A stretch of DNA of 22,681 bases from CAZIVE01 sp964542435. Lineage in GTDB: Bacteria > Bacteroidota > Bacteroidia > Bacteroidales > Tannerellaceae. The stretch covers positions 1 through 22,681 of the forward strand of contig CAZIVE010000041.1 in NCBI GenBank assembly GCA_964542435.1, given 5' to 3'. This document shows positions 14,441 to 22,681 of this stretch, one piece after another. The position numbers and the translations under genes were made by a program. Below the pieces are notes generated by a model, which saw nothing but the letters and a program-made list of their open reading frames with translations, searched no databases and was not told the origin of the DNA. Position 1 is the stretch's first letter. Each line of letters begins with the position of its first letter.

Positions 14441-14469
14441 TTTTGACAACGGACATTCCGTTGTCAAAA
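14441..14469. repeat. 29-bp palindrome, copy 2
   Basis: The same two 12-bp arms as copy 1, here around ACATT, 88 bp to the right. Flanks show weak further similarity (CCGAATTT versus CCTTATTT after the palindrome), suggesting a decayed duplicated unit. The pair could be REP-like extragenic palindromes, a double operator, or back-to-back terminators; both strands show short A/T runs next to the arms. Confidence 0.95.
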
Positions 14470-14709
14470 TACCTTATTTATGGCAGGAAAGATCAAGGCT
14501 TTCTGGTGAATCTGCATCAGATAGTGCGCATTCATTCCGATAGGAGCGAGTACAAAATGTATTTTCTAATAACGAAGGTTGTGAAATATTCTTCAATCAC
14601 AGGTGTGCTGTTCGTTTTGGGGAGGAGTAGAATGACAGAGTCTGACATTCTTGCACAATTTCTTGACGAAAAACTAATTATTTTGCGGGTGCAGTGCATT
14701 CCTGCACAC

Positions 14710-14739
14710 AAAAAAGGGCTGCTTGTTTGGAGCAGCCCT
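14710..14739 (-). terminator. rho-independent terminator after the Gfo/Idh/MocA gene
   Basis: On the minus strand AGGGCTGCT (14739-14731) and AGCAGCCCT (14723-14715) form a 9-bp stem with a 7-nt loop, followed by five T. It begins 24 bp after the stop at 14764. Confidence 0.9.
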
Positions 14740-14763
14740 CTATGATTTCTAAAGGATGATCGA

Positions 14764-16257
14764 TTAGAATTTAGCAAGTTCCCAACCATCGCGATATTGA
14801 TAGCTGAAGTACTTGTTAGCCTCTTCGCAGTTGGTGATCTTCATGTTTTCAGCATCGTAGATGAGTTCGGTGTTGATCTGCTGAGAAGCAACGGCGATAT
14901 TGGTGAGCAGCATGATCTCGGTCAGCTTGGCAGCGAATTCGAAATCATTCTTTGCTTTACGATGTTCGCGGATGGCGTCGCAGAAATCCTTATAGATATT
15001 ATCCGGACGTTCCAGAGTCGGTTTAACAGAATAATCTCTGTTCGGGATCAGTTCCGGATTAGCTCCGTGTGTGCCGTGCATCAACATGCCCTTTGTACCG
15101 ATGTAGAGAGCTTCGCGAAGTTCGCGGTCAGCTTCCAATTCTTTAGGACGTGCCGGTTTGATACCGCCATCACTCCATGTAACGGTGATTTCGCCTGATC
15201 CTTTCGGATTTTTGAATGTATAGGTAACAAACTCTGACAACGGAAGGAATTCATCGTTGTAAGGAGTTGTGGTTGCCTGGATTCTGATAGGCATTCCAAG
15301 ACCCAGAGCGCGGATAGGAGCATCGAATGTGTGAGCACCCATATCACCCATGGCACCTGTACCGTAATCCCAAAGTCCACGCCAGTTGAAGTGTGTCGTA
15401 TCAGGATTGTAGCCTTTCTTTGGAGCCGGGCCTAACCAAAGGTCGAAGTTCAGATTGTCGGGAACCGGTTGAGCTTCCGGACGTGTCAGATAACCCTGCG
15501 GCCATACCGGACGGTTTGACCACATGTGAACCTCTTTAACGTCACCGATAGCACCTGCCTTGATCCATTCCATCGTACGCATGGTACCTTCAATGTTGTG
15601 TCCCTGGTTACCCATCTGAGTGATCATGCCGGTCTTCTTGGCCATGTCTCTCAAATAACGTACCTCGTAGATCGTCTTTGCCATAGGTTTCTCAACGAAT
15701 ACAGCTTTTCCGGCTGCCATGGCATGAGAAGCGATGATTGCGTGGTTGTGGTCAGGAGTACCGATGACAACGCCGTCGATCTCTTTTTCCTTATCCAGCA
15801 TTTCACGCCAGTCTGTATATTGTTTTGCCTTCGGATAGGATGCAAACATAAAGCCTGCATATTTTGTATCTACATCGCACAATGCATAGATGTTGGCATA
15901 TTTGAAAGTCTTCTTGCCAGCATCACCGGTCTGAACGACTGCATCTGACTGCTTGAACTCTCTACGTTTGGGTTGGATACCACCATAGCGCTGCATCAAG
16001 AACTTGACGTTTGTGCTCGGATCACGTTTGGCTTCAACTTCCGGTGTGCACATCTGACGGATATCGCTACCACCTTGACTACCAATACCGATACCGGCAA
16101 TATTTGGCAGATCACTTGGTGCTGTGTAACCAGGTCCACCCATTACGGAACGAGGAATGATTGTAAAGGCAGAAGCTGCTGCCATAGTTCCGATGAACTC
16201 TCTTCTCGAGAACTTAAAAGAGTTTGAGCTCTTTTCTTCATTTGCGTTACTACTCAT
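14764..16257 (-). CDS. Gfo/Idh/MocA family oxidoreductase with TAT signal
   Basis: The 497-residue protein carries a twin-arginine signal (SRREFIG, residues 17-23, then AAASAFTIIP), so it is folded and loaded with its nicotinamide cofactor before export. The Rossmann domain has GIGIGSQGG from residue 55 (GxGxxG-like), ALCDVD, DGVVIGTPDHNHA and the signature EKP (189-191). The C-terminal alpha/beta domain contains WRGLWDYGTGAMGDMGAHTFD, typical of the sugar oxidoreductase branch in Bacteroides. Such exported enzymes oxidise or reduce sugars or glycosides in the periplasm; the substrate cannot be read from the sequence. It is transcribed separately from the sulfatase upstream (211-bp gap with a promoter candidate) and is followed by a strong terminator. 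Confidence 0.93.
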   Translation of the reverse strand: MSSNANEEKSSNSFKFSRREFIGTMAAASAFTIIPRSVMGGPGYTAPSDLPNIAGIGIGSQGGSDIRQMCTPEVEAKRDPSTNVKFLMQRYGGIQPKRREFKQSDAVVQTGDAGKKTFKYANIYALCDVDTKYAGFMFASYPKAKQYTDWREMLDKEKEIDGVVIGTPDHNHAIIASHAMAAGKAVFVEKPMAKTIYEVRYLRDMAKKTGMITQMGNQGHNIEGTMRTMEWIKAGAIGDVKEVHMWSNRPVWPQGYLTRPEAQPVPDNLNFDLWLGPAPKKGYNPDTTHFNWRGLWDYGTGAMGDMGAHTFDAPIRALGLGMPIRIQATTTPYNDEFLPLSEFVTYTFKNPKGSGEITVTWSDGGIKPARPKELEADRELREALYIGTKGMLMHGTHGANPELIPNRDYSVKPTLERPDNIYKDFCDAIREHRKAKNDFEFAAKLTEIMLLTNIAVASQQINTELIYDAENMKITNCEEANKYFSYQYRDGWELAKF

Positions 16258-16382
16258 GATTATTAATTTAAAAGTTTAACAATATATGATTGCCATCTTC
16301 TTTTATCTGACTAAAGATAATGCCTGATGAACAGTTGTCTAAAGAATATTAACACATCTCATCCTTCTGTCGGATAATATGA

Positions 16383-16390
16383 CAAAAGTA
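16383..16390 (-). promoter_or_regulatory. putative promoter -7 element for the Gfo/Idh/MocA gene
   Basis: On the minus strand TACTTTTG (16390-16383) fits TAnnTTTG. The only upstream candidate is TTTC at 16418-16415, 24 bp away. The leader would be about 120 nt. A second, weaker TATCTTTA lies at 16319-16312. The rest of 16258-16468 is AT-rich with no clear sulfatase terminator. Confidence 0.45.
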
Positions 16391-16468
16391 ACGAATAATT
16401 CTTAATGATTCTATGAAAACAATACTTTTTTTCTATTTCTTGATGAAATCTGTCAATCTGTTCTGATA

Positions 16469-18055
16469 TCAGTATTCGTCCACCTTCTGATCTTTGCGGA
16501 ACTTGTCGAGTTGCGCCTGCAGCCGTGCGATGATCGGCGTGTAATGCGGATCGCCATAGAGGTTGTGAAGTTCGTTGGGATCGCTCTTTTCATCGTAGAA
16601 TTCATTGCAGTTGATGGCTTCGTCTTTCTCGTTGGCATCGCCATAGAAATGGATGAGTTTGTATCGGTCATCTCGTACGCCGTCATGGCGGCGCACATAA
16701 TGTTCTGCGGGATAATCGTAGAAATGATAGTAGAGGTATTTGCGCCAGTCGGATGGTGTCTTGCCTCCGAGAATCGGGATCAGCGAACGTCCCACCATAT
16801 AATCGGGCTCCGTTATACCTGCAATCGCGAGATAGGTCGGCGCATAGTCGATGTTCTGAACCAGTTCGTCGCACTTGCTTCCCTTCTTGGTCAGTCCGGG
16901 ATAGGAGATGATCAGCGGCGTGCGGAATGACTCTTCATACATGAAGCGTTTGTCAAACCATCCGTGTTCGCCCATGTAAAAGCCCTGATCGGATGTATAG
17001 ACGATGACGGTGTTGTCGGTCAGCCCGTTCTTGTCCAGATAGTCGAGGATGCGGCCCACTTCGTCGTCAATGGATTTGATGCAGCGGAGATAGTCTTTCA
17101 GGTAACGTTCGTATTTCCATTTAAGCAGATCATTGCCCGTCAGATGCTGATTGATGAAGGCTCTGTTTTTCGGACCGTAGGAATCGTTCCATATCTTTTG
17201 TTCCATCTGACTCAAACGATTGAACGACCAGGGCCATTGCTGGCGGTGCGCTTCATTCTTATAAGCGGCTGAATCCATCAACTCCTGCACCTTCAGATCG
17301 TAGATCAGTGTCATGTGGTCTTTGATGCGCATCTCTTCGGTGCGGGCGGCATCGCAGCGTGTGGAATAGTCGTCGTAGAAAGTCTCGGGAAGAGGGAAGT
17401 CCACATCTTCATACAGATTCAGGTATTTCAGATCGGGCATCCAGTTACGATGAGGCGTCTTGTGGTGGATCATGAGACAGAAGGGCTTGCTTTTGTCGCG
17501 ATGATCCAGGAACTCGATCGCATGATCGGTGATGAGCGTCGAGACATAGCCTTTCTCCTCTATATATTGTCCGTGTGAATCTTTTGTTTTAAAGACGGGA
17601 TTGTAGTATTCACCCTGATCGCGCAGCACCCGATAGTAATCGAAGCCTTTCGGTTCGCACTGCATGTGCCATTTCCCGATGATGGCGGTCTGATAGCCGT
17701 GCTGCTGTAGAATCTCGGTGAAGAATGTCTTTGTGGTGTCAATCCCGGCTCCTAACATGCGTTGGCCGTTCTGATGGCTGTAAAGGCCTGTCATCAGGCA
17801 GGCGCGGCTAGGAGTAGAGAGTGAATTTTCGACGTAGGCTCTGCGGAAAAGCATGCCGCGGGCGGCGAGCCGGTCAAGGTTTGGCGTAGGTGCCAGTTTG
17901 CTGATGGCGCTGCCGTAAGCGCTGATTGTCTGATAGGAATGATCGTCCGTCATGATGTGGACGATGTTGAGCGGCTTATGCTGTTGTGCATCCACAGTCG
18001 CCCCCGTCCCGAATATCGGGACGAGGAGCAACGGGATGATCATTCTGTGGTTCAT
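16469..18055 (-). CDS. S1 family sulfatase, Ser-type, exported
   Basis: The 528-residue sulfatase has a signal peptide (1-23, cut near VDA-QQ). Metal ligands include Asp37-Asp38 in HIMTDDHS and SDQGFYMGEHG in the C-terminal half. The formylglycine site is SLSTPSRACLMTG, with Ser80 as the residue to be oxidised; Ser-type sites in anaerobes are matured by the radical SAM enzyme anSME. Further motifs are GKWHM and the active-site stretch HHKTPHRNWMPD. It removes sulfate esters, probably from host glycans such as mucin or glycosaminoglycan or from algal polymers; the precise S1 subfamily cannot be assigned by eye. It starts 22 bp after the proline dehydrogenase stop, so the two may share a transcript although their functions seem unrelated. 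No SusC/SusD or glycosidase is next to it. Confidence 0.93.
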   Translation of the reverse strand: MNHRMIIPLLLVPIFGTGATVDAQQHKPLNIVHIMTDDHSYQTISAYGSAISKLAPTPNLDRLAARGMLFRRAYVENSLSTPSRACLMTGLYSHQNGQRMLGAGIDTTKTFFTEILQQHGYQTAIIGKWHMQCEPKGFDYYRVLRDQGEYYNPVFKTKDSHGQYIEEKGYVSTLITDHAIEFLDHRDKSKPFCLMIHHKTPHRNWMPDLKYLNLYEDVDFPLPETFYDDYSTRCDAARTEEMRIKDHMTLIYDLKVQELMDSAAYKNEAHRQQWPWSFNRLSQMEQKIWNDSYGPKNRAFINQHLTGNDLLKWKYERYLKDYLRCIKSIDDEVGRILDYLDKNGLTDNTVIVYTSDQGFYMGEHGWFDKRFMYEESFRTPLIISYPGLTKKGSKCDELVQNIDYAPTYLAIAGITEPDYMVGRSLIPILGGKTPSDWRKYLYYHFYDYPAEHYVRRHDGVRDDRYKLIHFYGDANEKDEAINCNEFYDEKSDPNELHNLYGDPHYTPIIARLQAQLDKFRKDQKVDEY

Positions 18056-18077
18056 CAGTTATCGGCTGAATCGCAAC

Positions 18078-19253
18078 CTATTTCTTGGCATTCTTACGAC
18101 GTGCCATTTCTGCGCTGAGCATACGCAGTTCACGTCCTGTCTGTCCGGCTACAGAGGTGTTCTCTTCAGCGCGGCGAACAAGATACGGAATGACGTCATT
18201 GACGCAAGCATACGGGACATATTTCGTTACATTGTAGCCTTCGTGAGCGAGGTTGAAAGAGATGTTGTCGCTCATACCCAGCAACTGTGCGAAGTGGATA
18301 CGTGGATCGTTGTGAGCGATGCCTTTTTCGTCGATCAGCTTAGCCAGCTTGTAGTTGCTGTCTTCGTTGTGCGTGCCCATGAAGATCTCGAAATGATCCA
18401 GATGGTCCATAGCGTAAGCAACGCCGGCATCATAGTTGGCATCGGTGGTCGGTTTGTCTTTGCAGATCGGATCGGGATAACCCATGGCAGCTGCACGTGC
18501 GCGTTCCTCTTCCATATAGGCACCGCGGACGAATTTCACACCGGCGATGTAGTCTTTCTCACATGCATCCTTGTAGATTCTCTCCAGATAAGGCATACGG
18601 TCGTGACGATACATCTGCAGGGTAGCGAAGACGATGGCGCGTTTCTTGTTGTACAGACGCATCATTTCGTCGGTCTGTTCGTCGATGGCATCCTGGAAAC
18701 AGTAATCCTCGGCGTCGATGATCAGACGTACGTCATTGTCGAAGGCGCGTTTGCAGAAAGCTGCAAAGCGGTCGCGATATTCACGGAACTGCTTCATCTC
18801 GTCGATGGTCAGTTCACTTCTCTTTTCGGAAGCCTTTGCCAGCAGCTCATCCGTCGTGATGGTTGACGGTTTGAACACGGCGAATGCCAGTTTGTTGTTG
18901 CCCTTTGCATAGTCTATCGAACGCATCGTCTCGTCGAATGTGGCCTTGATTCCTTCTGGAGTCTGAGCGCCTTCTGCGGAGAAGTCGAGCGTTGATTGTA
19001 CGTTGAACTTCATCAAATGGTCTATGGTCTTAGCGGAATCTTCCAGTGTTTCTCCACCTACAAACTGTTTGTACAGTGTCGGCTTTACAGCCCATGCCAT
19101 CGGAAAATGGATGGCTAAAGCAATGTTGGAGGCAACTTTCAAGAACTTCACCAAACCGGGATGTTTGATCGAGTTGTAAAGTAGATAAGCATTTTTCAGC
19201 TCACTTTCTGATTTGGAAGAAAAAGCAACTTCAAGGTTATTAAAGTCCACCAT
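18078..19253 (-). CDS. proline dehydrogenase, monofunctional
   Basis: The 391-residue protein is a FAD-dependent proline dehydrogenase converting proline to pyrroline-5-carboxylate. The (beta/alpha)8 barrel shows FAVFKPSTITT, LIIDAEDYCFQDAID, ATLQMYRHDRMPYLERI, GVKFVRGAYMEEERARA, FMGTHNEDSNYKLA, FAQLLGMSDNISFNL and the C-terminal substrate motif YLVRRAEENTSVAGQ. There is no attached P5C dehydrogenase and none in the window, so it depends on one encoded elsewhere. It has no signal peptide and acts in the cytoplasm, probably at the membrane. Codons are GC-rich compared with the left half of the window. Upstream, only a loose promoter candidate (AATTTTTG on the minus strand near 19340) is seen. 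Confidence 0.95.
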   Translation of the reverse strand: MVDFNNLEVAFSSKSESELKNAYLLYNSIKHPGLVKFLKVASNIALAIHFPMAWAVKPTLYKQFVGGETLEDSAKTIDHLMKFNVQSTLDFSAEGAQTPEGIKATFDETMRSIDYAKGNNKLAFAVFKPSTITTDELLAKASEKRSELTIDEMKQFREYRDRFAAFCKRAFDNDVRLIIDAEDYCFQDAIDEQTDEMMRLYNKKRAIVFATLQMYRHDRMPYLERIYKDACEKDYIAGVKFVRGAYMEEERARAAAMGYPDPICKDKPTTDANYDAGVAYAMDHLDHFEIFMGTHNEDSNYKLAKLIDEKGIAHNDPRIHFAQLLGMSDNISFNLAHEGYNVTKYVPYACVNDVIPYLVRRAEENTSVAGQTGRELRMLSAEMARRKNAKK

Positions 19254-19416
19254 GATTATTAAATTTTAGGTTGTATGTAATTTGCCGTAAACTTAATCAT
19301 TTATTCATATATGTTATCCTTTTACGTCAAAAATTATTATTCGTAACTTTATTTTTCGTTTTCTGCCGTTTCTCTTTTGCTCTTTGCTTATCTTTTCGGA
19401 CTCTATCCTTTGAAGA

Positions 19417-19505
19417 AAAATATTTTAACCATGGTCAAATAAAGTTTCAACCATGGTTAAAACTTTCTATCACAATAGTGAAAATAATTTTTAACCATGG
19501 TTGAA
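19417..19505. repeat. 22-bp tandem array of AACCATGGTT palindromes, cut by the gap
   Basis: Four 22-bp units start at 19417, 19439, 19461 and 19483. Units 1, 2 and 4 contain CCATGG at 19429, 19451 and 19495 inside the near-palindrome TTnAACCATGGTTnAA. Unit 3 keeps the length but is degenerate (CTATCACAATAG). Unit 4 runs straight into the N-run, so more copies may have been lost in assembly. Otherwise 19254-19416 is AT- and pyrimidine-rich with no gene seen. Confidence 0.85.
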
Positions 19506-19605
19506 NNNNNNNNNNNNNNNNNNNNNNNNNNNNNNNNNNNNNNNNNNNNNNNNNNNNNNNNNNNNNNNNNNNNNNNNNNNNNNNNNNNNNNNNNNNNNNN
19601 NNNNN
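19506..19605. other. assembly gap (100 N)
   Basis: Exactly 100 unknown bases, the conventional placeholder for a gap of unknown size. It hides the 3' end of the peptidase gene and probably more of the palindromic array. Sequence on the two sides need not be neighbouring in the genome. Confidence 0.98.
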
Positions 19606-21580
<1,975 letters not shown>

Positions 21581-21619
21581 GATAATGGATATAAGTTGTT
21601 CGTACTCTTTTTTCACTAA

Positions 21620-21651
21620 CAAAATTATTCATTGTTTTTCTTTCCCCCAAG
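21620..21651 (-). promoter_or_regulatory. promoter for the M3-like peptidase gene
   Basis: On the minus strand CTTG (21651-21648) is separated by 20 bp from TAATTTTG (21627-21620), a good TAnnTTTG match, 39 bp before ATG 21580. Confidence 0.65.
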
Positions 21652-21741
21652 CTTTTTACAGATAAATCTCTTGACTACATCTATTATATTAGAGGAGAAG
21701 AGAGAAATGAAAAGTAAGTGAGTAATGCAAACATCCTTTTT

Positions 21742-21782
21742 TGACTTGTGCAGATACAGTTCATAAGTGTCCTCTACATTTG
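21742..21782 (+). promoter_or_regulatory. duplicated promoter/operator element, copy 1
   Basis: TGACTTGTGCA (21742-21752) begins a block of about 42 bp ending in TACATTTGC, whose TACATTTG (21775-21782) fits TAnnTTTG. The block aligns without gaps to 22263-22304 with 31 of 42 bases identical by my count. The start codon of the retropepsin-like gene follows 24 bp later. Confidence 0.7.
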
Positions 21783-21806
21783 CTGCGTAATCAAAAATAC
21801 GAAACA

Positions 21807-22241
21807 ATGAACTATCCACTTAATTACAGCTTTCAGAGAACATCACTCCCTTTGATACAGATTCAGTTTCAGGGATATTTTATACCTATATTACTTGACA
21901 CAGGTTCGGACTCGAATTATGTCGACCCTCGTCTCGCCAAACAATTCAAGGATGAAATGAAGGTCGTCGCTTCTAACAATAGGACATTCGGCGTTGAAGG
22001 AACAGAGCATGAATCGGATGTCGTAGAATTCAGCTTCGAGTTTGAACGTCAGACTTACACAGAACGCTTCGTGATCCTGCCGGATAATAATGGTTTGCAA
22101 AAAGTACATATAGATGAAAAATATCAACTTCTTGGAATTATAGGTACGAGGTTCATGCTGAAACATGGCTGGGTAATCGACTTCTCTAAGCCTTCCGTAA
22201 GAACTTTGCGAGTCAAAAAGGTTGAAAAGGTGGTTGAATAA
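21807..22241 (+). CDS. retropepsin-like aspartic protease domain protein
   Basis: The 144-residue product has no signal peptide. ILLDTGSDSNYVD (catalytic Asp31) is the clan AA aspartic protease motif, placed in the usual order behind a beta hairpin (LPLIQIQFQGYFIPILLDTGS). A later LLGIIGTRFMLKHGWVIDF corresponds to the second psi-loop strand and helix of retropepsin-like folds. Such domains work as dimers, so one DTG per chain is expected. The substrate is unknown, and some bacterial members are thought to be non-retroviral housekeeping or regulatory proteases. The frame is open to a TTG at 21741, but that lies before the promoter element, so ATG 21807 is used. The acidic protein gene follows 87 bp downstream with a copy of the same promoter. 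Confidence 0.82.
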   Translation: MNYPLNYSFQRTSLPLIQIQFQGYFIPILLDTGSDSNYVDPRLAKQFKDEMKVVASNNRTFGVEGTEHESDVVEFSFEFERQTYTERFVILPDNNGLQKVHIDEKYQLLGIIGTRFMLKHGWVIDFSKPSVRTLRVKKVEKVVE

Positions 22242-22262
22242 CCCCTTCAACCAAACATTTCC

Positions 22263-22303
22263 TGACTTGTGCAAATAGACTGCATATGTGAACTTCAATT
22301 TTG
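22263..22303 (+). promoter_or_regulatory. duplicated promoter/operator element, copy 2
   Basis: TGACTTGTGCA at 22263-22273 and CAATTTTG at 22296-22303 have exactly the spacing of copy 1 (33 bp from first base to first base). CAATTTTG is a one-base variant of TAnnTTTG. The shared middle part includes CATAnGTG. The acidic protein gene starts 25 bp later. Confidence 0.65.
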
Positions 22304-22328
22304 CATCAACATTTAAAAATAAAGGGTA

Positions 22329-22529
22329 ATGAATATGGAAAATGAAAACGATTTGGAAAACGAGATGAATGAAGAAAATGAAATGAGCAACTATGACCGT
22401 GATTATGACTCCTATGATGGTCGCTATGAAAGTCACTATGATGAGTACAATGGTTATATGGGTTATGACGACGAGACCATCGACGATGCATTCGAAGGTG
22501 ATCCCGAAGCAGTTTGGAACGTTGACTAA
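22329..22529 (+). CDS. small, very acidic tyrosine-rich protein
   Basis: The 66-residue product holds 24 Asp/Glu and only two Arg, with no Lys. Eight Tyr occur every 3-4 residues between 22 and 46 (NY-DRDY-DSY-DGRY-ESHY-DEY-NGY-MGY). The C-terminus IDDAFEGDPEAVWNVD looks conserved-domain-like and I have an impression of similar endings in other Bacteroidales small proteins, but I cannot name a family. AGGG lies 4 bases before the ATG at 22329; ATG 22335 and 22365 are alternatives. It lies between a retropepsin-like gene and a WYL regulator gene (12-bp gap), both on the same strand. A DNA-mimic or protein-binding decoy role is conceivable from composition only. Confidence 0.75.
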   Translation: MNMENENDLENEMNEENEMSNYDRDYDSYDGRYESHYDEYNGYMGYDDETIDDAFEGDPEAVWNVD

Positions 22530-22541
22530 AATTATGTAGAA

Positions 22542-22681
22542 ATGCCGAAGAATAAGAATGCTTCAGAACGTTATCTGATCATCGACAGCCTGCTTCACAG
22601 CTACCAAGGGAAGTCCTATACGCAGTCGGAACTTCTCTTGGTCGTGAACGAACGCTTGATGGATCAAGGACTTCCTGCCGT
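22542..22681 (+). CDS. WYL-type regulator, N-terminal fragment (runs off the window)
   Basis: ATG 22542 opens a frame with no stop to the window end, about 46 codons: MPKNKNASERYLIIDSLLHS, then YQGKSYTQSELLLVVNERLMDQGLPAV. The MPKNKNASxRYxIID opening is typical of Bacteroidales WYL domain regulators, where it leads into a winged helix; the WYL domain itself would lie beyond the edge. It starts 12 bp after the acidic protein gene and is probably co-transcribed with it. Confidence 0.8.
   Translation, partial: MPKNKNASERYLIIDSLLHSYQGKSYTQSELLLVVNERLMDQGLPA

Larger units (their letters stand above)
14086..14709. other. long intergenic region with two palindromes and no confident gene
   Basis: The left part (14086-14190) is very AT-rich. 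Two near-identical palindromes lie at 14353-14381 and 14441-14469. The right part (14470-14709) is open in one forward frame from about 14422, including FLVNLHQIVRIHSDRSEYKMYF, which faintly recalls a LytTR DNA-binding domain. However, it lacks a proper start and the C-terminal part does not fit, so at most it is a decayed remnant. Reverse frames here show nothing recognisable. Confidence 0.5.

Noticed and set aside
21891..22436. Minus-strand ORF with hydrophobic start, possible membrane protein
   Set aside because: It is antisense to the retropepsin-like and acidic genes; the hydrophobic run is the complement of Asp/Glu/Asn codons.

Overview
The window looks like a chromosomal segment of a gut-type Bacteroidales, perhaps Parabacteroides-like; the genus is only a guess. 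Supporting signs are repeated promoter elements of the TAnnTTTG type with an upstream TTTG (best at 3070-3100), lipoprotein signals followed by acidic residues, a CarboxypepD_reg/plug/outer-membrane barrel protein, a Ser-type sulfatase, a DPP5-like peptidase, a WbuC-type cupin and two WYL regulators. It is a draft sequence: a run of exactly 100 N (19506-19605) marks an assembly join of unknown true length, so genes left and right of it may not be adjacent.

Layout: (1) 1-247, a 41-bp tandem array entering from the left edge. (2) 539-5970, housekeeping and stress genes: secreted glutathione peroxidase, AlkZ-related protein, WbuC cupin, SPOR lipoprotein, DPP5-like S9 peptidase lipoprotein and a rubrerythrin with an N-terminal rubredoxin domain. 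(3) 6090-8280, tRNA-Ser(CGA) followed by an AT-rich, probably surface-exposed lipoprotein gene with leukocidin-like pore-forming toxin features, enclosed between two identical 58-bp direct repeats that each carry a terminator-like hairpin. (4) 8456-11043, an AraC regulator with a small secreted protein, a second 41-bp tandem array, and a convergent WYL regulator. (5) 11169-13941, a minus-strand operon of a DUF2141 protein and an outer-membrane beta-barrel protein. (6) 13942-14763, a long intergenic region holding two near-identical palindromes. (7) 14764-19253, minus-strand TAT-exported Gfo/Idh/MocA oxidoreductase, sulfatase and proline dehydrogenase. (8) 19417-19605, a 22-bp palindromic array running into the gap. 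(9) 19606-21580, a truncated M3-like zinc peptidase. (10) 21742-22681, a retropepsin-like protein, a very acidic tyrosine-rich small protein and the start of a second WYL regulator; the first two have a duplicated promoter/operator.

The most interesting signals are the repeat-bounded toxin-like lipoprotein beside tRNA-Ser, the two distant arrays with the same 41-bp period and a shared 14-base core, and the right-edge module with its duplicated control element. Genes in regions 2 and 7 are ordinary metabolism, peptide use and oxidative-stress defence; no integrase, transposase or CRISPR-cas gene is visible.
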